Shown in pieces: positions 6,480 to 9,372 of a DNA stretch of 9,372 nt. Numbering within the stretch: position 1 is the first letter of the stretch; each line of letters opens with the position of its first letter. Source of the DNA: Puniceicoccaceae bacterium (GTDB lineage Bacteria; Verrucomicrobiota; Verrucomicrobiia; Opitutales; Coraliomargaritaceae); the NCBI GenBank assembly GCA_003567255.1, contig PWZW01000114.1:1-9372 (forward strand), in the 5' to 3' direction. Below the pieces are notes generated by a model. It saw nothing but the letters and a program-made list of their open reading frames with translations, was not told where the DNA came from and did not search any database. The position numbers were made by a program, and so were the translations under genes.

Positions 6480-7327
6480 GCCACCCACCCATCTACACCC
6501 ACGAAGCCATGAAGACGGCTTTCTCCATCCGCCTCGATGGAGCTTCGGAAACCTTTGCCCGGAGCGCCACACAAGCGGCTTTCGCGCACCTCGATGAAAT
6601 TGAAGGCAAACTCAGTCGCTACCGAGCCGGCAGCGACGTCTGGCAAATCAATCACATGGAAGCCGGACAAAGCCTTTTTGTGAGCGATCTCACCGAGGAA
6701 TGCCTCCGCATAGCGCTGCGAGCGCTTGAAGAAACGGAAGGCTTTTTTGACATTACTCTGGGCAGTCTCATCCAACACCGGAAAGATGCAAAGGATACGC
6801 CGATGCCCCCGCTCCAAGGTTGCTTGTCAATCGACCCAAGTCGACCGGTGGTCTATTGCATCGAGCCCGGAAGAGAAATCGATCTCGGTGGCATAGGGAA
6901 AGGTTACGCGCTCGACCGCATGGTTGACCTTTTAAAAGAGCTTGCGGGGAACCATGCCCTTAGCGGCCTGATTTCCGCGGGGGCGAGCAGCCACCTCGCT
7001 TTTGGTGACCGCGTATGGCAAATCAATCTACGGGGTACTCACGCGGAAAAGAAGCTCAGCTTGCACAATCAAGCACTGAGCGCATCCGGCATTGAAATTC
7101 AGGGCGAACACATCGTGCGCCCCGACGGCCAACAAATCGAGGCCACGCACACCCGCCTCTGGGTTCAACACCAAAAAGCAGCTGATGCAGATTTCTGGTC
7201 AACAGCGGCCATGCTGATGCCCCTTAAAACCCTTCTGGAGCTCGGGAGTTTTCAAGGAACCATTTTTCAAGAAAACAAAAACTCACAACAAATTCAGGCT
7301 TTTTCTCCCCCATCGCCGAATTCTTAA
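6476..7327 (+). CDS. apbE: Divergent ApbE-family FAD:protein FMN transferase
   Basis: ApbE enzymes transfer FMN from FAD to a Thr or Ser of a target flavoprotein, usually outside the cytoplasmic membrane and with Mg2+. This 283-residue protein is a little shorter than usual. It shows LSRYRAGSDV (46-55), GFFDITLGSL (89-98), IDLGGIGKGYALD (135-147), SAGASSHLAFG (167-177), ASGIEI (203-208), HIVRPDG (212-218) and ADADFWSTA (236-244), in the family order. The last motif keeps the Asp and Thr expected to bind the metal. Two positions deviate from the family pattern: the usual GGD/GGN reads GAS (169-171), and HIIDPxTG reads HIVRPDG. No signal peptide or lipobox is visible at the N-terminus, unlike many ApbE proteins. 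The ATG overlaps the stop of the glycosyltransferase gene by four bases (ATGA), so the two should be coupled. No obvious flavinylation target is encoded in the window. Confidence 0.85.
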   Translation: MSHPPIYTHEAMKTAFSIRLDGASETFARSATQAAFAHLDEIEGKLSRYRAGSDVWQINHMEAGQSLFVSDLTEECLRIALRALEETEGFFDITLGSLIQHRKDAKDTPMPPLQGCLSIDPSRPVVYCIEPGREIDLGGIGKGYALDRMVDLLKELAGNHALSGLISAGASSHLAFGDRVWQINLRGTHAEKKLSLHNQALSASGIEIQGEHIVRPDGQQIEATHTRLWVQHQKAADADFWSTAAMLMPLKTLLELGSFQGTIFQENKNSQQIQAFSPPSPNS

Positions 7328-7386
7328 ACAAAGTGAATAGCCGCCAAGCGCCGATCCCCTAAGCCTGTAAGTTACGAATTGCATCA

Positions 7387-7470
7387 AGCTATGCCCACAA
7401 ACCTTTCGGCTTGGATGAAGCATGCCCCTTTCCTGAAGCGCATTGGAGGCTCATCTTGCAAGGCATAGCT
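7387..7470. repeat. 9-bp inverted repeat bounding a 66-base loop
   Basis: AGCTATGCC at 7387-7395 and GGCATAGCT at 7462-7470 are perfect reverse complements. Between them are the palindrome-like CTTGCAAG (7455-7462) and a second ATGCC (7421-7426 region) that could pair alternatively with GGCAT. This could be the basal stem of a small structured RNA or a 3'-end structure for the apbE transcript, but a chance occurrence cannot be excluded. Confidence 0.3.
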
Positions 7471-7516
7471 GTACGGCTACCGCCCTGGCAATGAAAAGAG
7501 AAAACCATCGCATATT

Positions 7517-7538
7517 CTCGTTTTTCAATGAAAACGGC
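7517..7538. repeat. 8-bp hairpin (CTCGTTTT / AAAACGG)
   Basis: C-T-CGTTTT (7517-7524) pairs with AAAACG-G-G (7531-7538), allowing one G-U pair, around the loop TCAATG. It lies about 35 bases before the A/T-rich segment at 7572. No T-run follows, so it is more likely an operator or leader structure than a terminator. Confidence 0.3.
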
Positions 7539-7543
7539 ATGCG

Positions 7544-7570
7544 TTTTGCTCATTTTCCTTGGAAAGCAAA
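7544..7570. promoter_or_regulatory. Inverted repeat next to an A/T-rich candidate promoter
   Basis: TTTGCT (7545-7550) and AGCAAA (7565-7570) are reverse complements, and the interior contains TTTCC-TT-GGAAA. It is followed at once by TATATT (7572-7577), a plausible -10. A TTGCTC at 7547-7552 could be the -35, although the 19-base spacing is long. The symmetry would place a repressor-type site over the promoter. The assignment is speculative. Confidence 0.25.
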
Positions 7571-7726
7571 GTATATTTAATTACATAATAAACCATGGAT
7601 CAGGCTCGCATCCTCACAGATTGTCACAAATTCGTGAATTAAGGCTTGCAACTACCACCTAAAATCCTACAACCATCTTTCGACACTATGCATTTGGTGT
7701 CCAAAACAAACAAACAAAACATCATT

Positions 7727-8419
7727 ATGAACAAATCAATCATCGCACTCTCTGTTGCGGCTTTGGGTTTCGCTTCCGCCACTCAGGCTGAAGAGCTCTC
7801 CATCTCTGCAACTTTTGGTTACGAATCCGAGTACGTCTTCCGTGGCGACAAGTTTGACCAGCAGGTTTTCCAACCAGCTGTCGACCTTGAGTACGGCAAC
7901 TACTACGCAGGTATCTGGAGCAGCAACGGCATTTCTCAAGGCCGTGACCGCGACGCTTCCGAGGTCAACTTCTACGGTGGTTACGCATTCGCACTCGACG
8001 AGAACGTCTCGCTCGACTTCGGTGCTACTTACTACTACTTCCCGGAAGCTACCAGCGATTACGAGTTTGAGCTCTATGTTGGTGCCGCATTCGACGCCAT
8101 CCTCGAGCCTGCCGGTTACATCTACTTCGAAACTGAAAACCAGATTTGGACCTTTGAGTTGTCCGCTGGTCACAGCATCGAAGTTGCTGAGCAAACCAGC
8201 ATCGACTTCTCCGGTTACGCTGGCTACCAGTACAACTACAACCGTGACGCTGGCGATCCTCGCAACGCTTGGTACGCCGGCGTGTCCGCTGACCTGACTT
8301 ACGCTTTCACTGACAGCGCATCGTTCAGCATCGGCCCACGTCTCAGCTCCAAGAAGGTTGACAGTGTCAACTCTTTCCAGAACTTCTGGTGGGGTGCTGC
8401 ATTCACTGCAGGATTCTAA
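7727..8419 (+). CDS. Outer-membrane beta-barrel protein, TorF/TIGR02001-type putative porin
   Basis: I place the start at the ATG at 7727, giving 230 residues, because it begins a textbook signal peptide (MNKSIIALSVAALGFASATQA, cleavage before EEL). An in-frame TTG at 7646 would add 27 residues with no membrane-targeting sense. The mature protein is made of alternating amphipathic strands rich in Tyr, Phe, Trp and Gly, and ends in AAFTAGF, with the C-terminal Phe expected of outer-membrane barrels. ATFGYESEYVFRG (28-40), then QPAVDLEYGNYYAGIWSSNG (49-68), resembles TIGR02001 proteins, which share a 'SxYxxRGxxxxxxxPAxQ' pattern. Codon choice is strongly biased to C-ending codons (GAC, TAC, TTC, AAC) with CGT for Arg, unlike the neighbours, which suggests high expression. 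It appears monocistronic, with its own leader and a strong terminator. The transported compound is unknown. Confidence 0.85.
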   Translation: MNKSIIALSVAALGFASATQAEELSISATFGYESEYVFRGDKFDQQVFQPAVDLEYGNYYAGIWSSNGISQGRDRDASEVNFYGGYAFALDENVSLDFGATYYYFPEATSDYEFELYVGAAFDAILEPAGYIYFETENQIWTFELSAGHSIEVAEQTSIDFSGYAGYQYNYNRDAGDPRNAWYAGVSADLTYAFTDSASFSIGPRLSSKKVDSVNSFQNFWWGAAFTAGF

Positions 8420-8431
8420 GCTAAGCTAAGC
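8417..8431. repeat. Three tandem copies of TAAGC at the stop codon
   Basis: TAAGC is repeated three times starting with the TAA stop of the outer-membrane protein gene. This puts three TAA triplets within 13 bases, in different frames after the first. It is probably trivial, although it would stop readthrough in the other frames. Confidence 0.6.
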
Positions 8432-8441
8432 ATTTTTATCG

Positions 8442-8474
8442 AAGCCCACACCTTTATTGGTGTGGGCTTTTTTT
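8442..8474 (+). terminator. Strong intrinsic terminator after the outer-membrane protein gene
   Basis: AGCCCACACC (8443-8452) pairs perfectly with GGTGTGGGCT (8459-8468) around the loop TTTATT, and the stem runs into seven T residues (8468-8474). It begins 23 bases after the stop at 8419. This is a classic Rho-independent terminator and separates the barrel gene from the following small gene. Confidence 0.92.
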
Positions 8475-8577
8475 ATCTACCCAGCTTTTGGCAAACGTTT
8501 CACCTGAGCAGAGAAATCGCAGGGACTTGAACCTACACCAAGCTTGCAACTTGAACATCACCGCACATCATTAGGTT

Positions 8578-8862
8578 ATGAAAAGTGCCTACGAACTCGC
8601 CATGGAACGACTCGAAAAATCGGATCCAAGCGCAGCCAAGCCTCTTACTCGTGAGCAAAAGCTTGCCCTGCAGGAGGTTGAAACCAAATACGCGGCCAAG
8701 CTCGCGGAAAGAGAAATTTTCCTCAAAGCGCAACTGAGTGAGGCACGCGCCGCTAAAAATGCTGCTGAAGTCTCTCAAATCGAGGAGCAAATTCGCAATG
8801 AACGGATTCGCATCCAGGAGGAAAAAACGGTGGCCAAAGAAAAGCTCCGAAACACCTTGTAG
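8578..8862 (+). CDS. Small charged alpha-helical (coiled-coil) protein of unknown function
   Basis: This 94-residue protein begins MKSAYELAMERLEKSDPSAA, followed by KPLTREQKLALQEVETKY and a long run rich in Glu, Lys, Arg and Ala up to the C-terminus. From about residue 25 onward there are almost no helix breakers, and hydrophobic residues recur in a heptad-like way, so a single long helix or coiled coil is expected. There is no signal peptide and no membrane segment. I believe similar short proteins beginning KSAYELAMERL are widespread hypothetical proteins in Verrucomicrobiota and relatives, but I recall no function. The gene has its own space between the terminator at 8442-8474 and the ABC gene. 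Only a weak AGG lies five bases before the ATG. Amino-acid composition and codon regularity support a real gene. Confidence 0.75.
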   Translation: MKSAYELAMERLEKSDPSAAKPLTREQKLALQEVETKYAAKLAEREIFLKAQLSEARAAKNAAEVSQIEEQIRNERIRIQEEKTVAKEKLRNTL

Positions 8863-9163
8863 AGTGAAATAGCATCAAGCCTTTCCGCTTGGGCGTAAGG
8901 GAAAACACTCCTTGCTTTCATACAGTTGAAAGCCGATCGAGCGTCATTCAAGCACACGGAGGGCCATCGTTTTGCGCTTCCCCCGATTCGGCCGTTCACC
9001 AGGGCACGTGCCCATGGTGCCTCGACACTATAAAGCACATTTTAAATCGAATTTATACCAAATTTAAGCATAAGAACTTTCTTAACGTTGAAACAAATCT
9101 GACTATTCAACAGTCTCCTGCTACTTTAGACCAATGTCCACCAAACGGACCGCAGCATTGCCA
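8863..9163. promoter_or_regulatory. 301-base region upstream of the ABC ATPase gene
   Basis: I see no credible gene; a 92-codon plus-strand frame across it (8889-9167) has unremarkable composition and collides with the ABC gene start. The region holds a short hairpin just after the small gene (CAAGC-CTTTCC-GCTTG, 8876-8891), a near-palindrome at 8997-9019, and an A/T-rich stretch from about 9030 to 9080 (TATAAAG, TTTATACC, AAATTTAAG) in which a promoter for the ABC gene probably lies. No definite -35/-10 pair was fixed. Confidence 0.4.
8997..9019. repeat. Near-perfect palindrome centred on CACGTG, candidate operator
   Basis: CACCAGGGCAC (8997-9007) faces GTGCCCATGGTG (9008-9019). They are reverse complements apart from one extra A at 9014, and the core GGGCACGTGCCC (9002-9013) is a perfect 12-base palindrome. 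It lies about 145 bases before the ABC ATPase start and just upstream of the A/T-rich stretch. A dimeric regulator site is a reasonable reading; the lack of any loop makes it a poor RNA terminator. Confidence 0.5.
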
Positions 9164-9372
9164 ATGACTCCCCTCAGTATACGCGTTGAAAACCTGACCC
9201 GCCGCTATGGTCAAATTATGGCCATTAACGACGTTTCGTTTACCGTGAATCGAGGCGAAATCATTGGCTTTCTGGGTCCTAATGGCGCTGGGAAAAGCAC
9301 CACCATGCGCATTCTCAGTGGAATAATGCCCGCCACTTCGGGAAGCGCCTGGATTGAGGGCATCCCCGTCGC
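9164..9372 (+). CDS. ABC transporter ATP-binding protein, N-terminal fragment
   Basis: The first 69 codons of an ABC ATPase are present before the right edge. The protein reads SIRVENLTRRYGQIMAINDVS, with the A-loop aromatic Tyr15, then GEIIGFLGPNGAGKSTTMRI with the Walker A GPNGAGKST at residues 38-46. The form of the nucleotide-binding region (FLGPNGAGKSTTMRILSG) is that of CcmA-type ATPases of ABC-2 exporters, including GldA-like proteins of the gliding-motility type. Those usually have one or two permease genes downstream, here beyond the edge. The start is either the ATG at 9164 or an in-frame ATG at 9134, which would add ten residues (MSTKRTAALP). I prefer 9164 because it puts the family core close to the N-terminus; neither has a good ribosome site. 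Substrate unknown. Confidence 0.93.
   Translation, partial: MTPLSIRVENLTRRYGQIMAINDVSFTVNRGEIIGFLGPNGAGKSTTMRILSGIMPATSGSAWIEGIPV

Larger units (their letters stand above)
7328..7726. promoter_or_regulatory. 399-base gene-free region upstream of the outer-membrane protein
   Basis: No convincing gene is present. The left half holds a potential RNA structure: a TCAAGC...GCTTGG stem (7384-7414) and a 9-bp inverted repeat (7387-7395 with 7462-7470). The middle holds an 8-bp hairpin (7517-7538), then TTTGCT...AGCAAA symmetry just before an A/T-rich stretch, TATATTTAATTACATAATAA (7572-7591), which could contain a -10 element. The last 40 bases before the start are A-rich with a CAAA tandem repeat and have no Shine-Dalgarno, suggesting an unstructured leader. 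Confidence 0.4.

Noticed and set aside
6284..6817. 177-codon minus-strand frame spanning the glycosyltransferase-apbE junction
   Set aside because: It is antisense to two coupled genes with clear family motifs and shows no domain of its own.
7646..7726. Upstream TTG start for the outer-membrane protein
   Set aside because: It would put 27 extra residues before a complete signal peptide that begins at the ATG at 7727.
7755..8297. 180-codon Ser/Thr-rich plus-strand frame inside the outer-membrane protein gene
   Set aside because: It is the shifted frame of a strongly codon-biased gene; the Ser/Thr richness comes from reading the C-ending codons out of frame.
8889..9167. 92-codon plus-strand frame between the small helical gene and the ABC gene
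   Set aside because: It crosses the palindrome and A/T-rich promoter-like region, has unremarkable composition, and overlaps the ABC start.
1..9372. A mobile element, prophage or defence system
   Set aside because: No integrase, transposase, phage gene, nuclease or toxin-antitoxin pair is encoded, and gene content and order look like a normal chromosomal region.

Overview
The window looks like an ordinary chromosomal stretch from a Gram-negative, Verrucomicrobiota-type bacterium. Opitutales/Puniceicoccales would be my guess, but this is inferred from gene content and not proven. The clues are a Tat-exported Gfo/Idh/MocA oxidoreductase, a second cytoplasmic member of that family, an Nramp-like carrier placed between them, an Agl23-type (TIGR03663-like) membrane glycosyltransferase, an outer-membrane beta-barrel protein ending in Phe, and a small charged helical protein of a kind I associate with this phylum. 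GC content is moderate, and canonical Shine-Dalgarno sequences are weak or absent before most starts.

Left part (1-4666), all on the minus strand. In transcription order it holds a Tat-signal Gfo/Idh/MocA oxidoreductase (4666-3245), a 286-base spacer packed with inverted repeats, an 11-12-helix Nramp-superfamily carrier with a GTG start (2958-1336), a cytoplasmic Gfo/Idh/MocA dehydrogenase 31 bases later (1304-258), and the start of another small membrane protein that runs off the left edge (110-1). Two NAD(P)-type sugar or cyclitol oxidoreductases flanking a transporter suggest uptake and redox conversion of a carbohydrate-like compound, but no substrate can be read from the sequence. The carrier lacks the residues that bind metal in classical Nramp proteins, so its substrate is open.

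Middle part (4667-7327). A divergent intergenic region of 181 bases separates the minus-strand genes from a plus-strand pair: an Agl23-like GT-C glycosyltransferase (4848-6479) and a divergent ApbE-type FAD:protein FMN transferase (6476-7327). Their stop and start overlap as ATGA, so they are almost certainly translationally coupled.

Right part (7328-9372). A 399-base gene-free region with several inverted repeats leads into a signal-peptide-bearing outer-membrane protein of TorF/TIGR02001 type (7727-8419), which is followed by a strong intrinsic terminator. Next come a 94-residue charged helical protein (8578-8862), a 301-base gap containing a 23-base near-palindrome, and the first 69 codons of an ABC-transporter ATPase (from 9164) cut by the right edge.

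I see no CRISPR array, phage, transposase, rRNA, tRNA or recognisable defence island. The items most worth a second look are the Nramp-like carrier without metal ligands between two oxidoreductases, the dense inverted-repeat block at 3124-3226, and the divergent ApbE coupled to a membrane glycosyltransferase.
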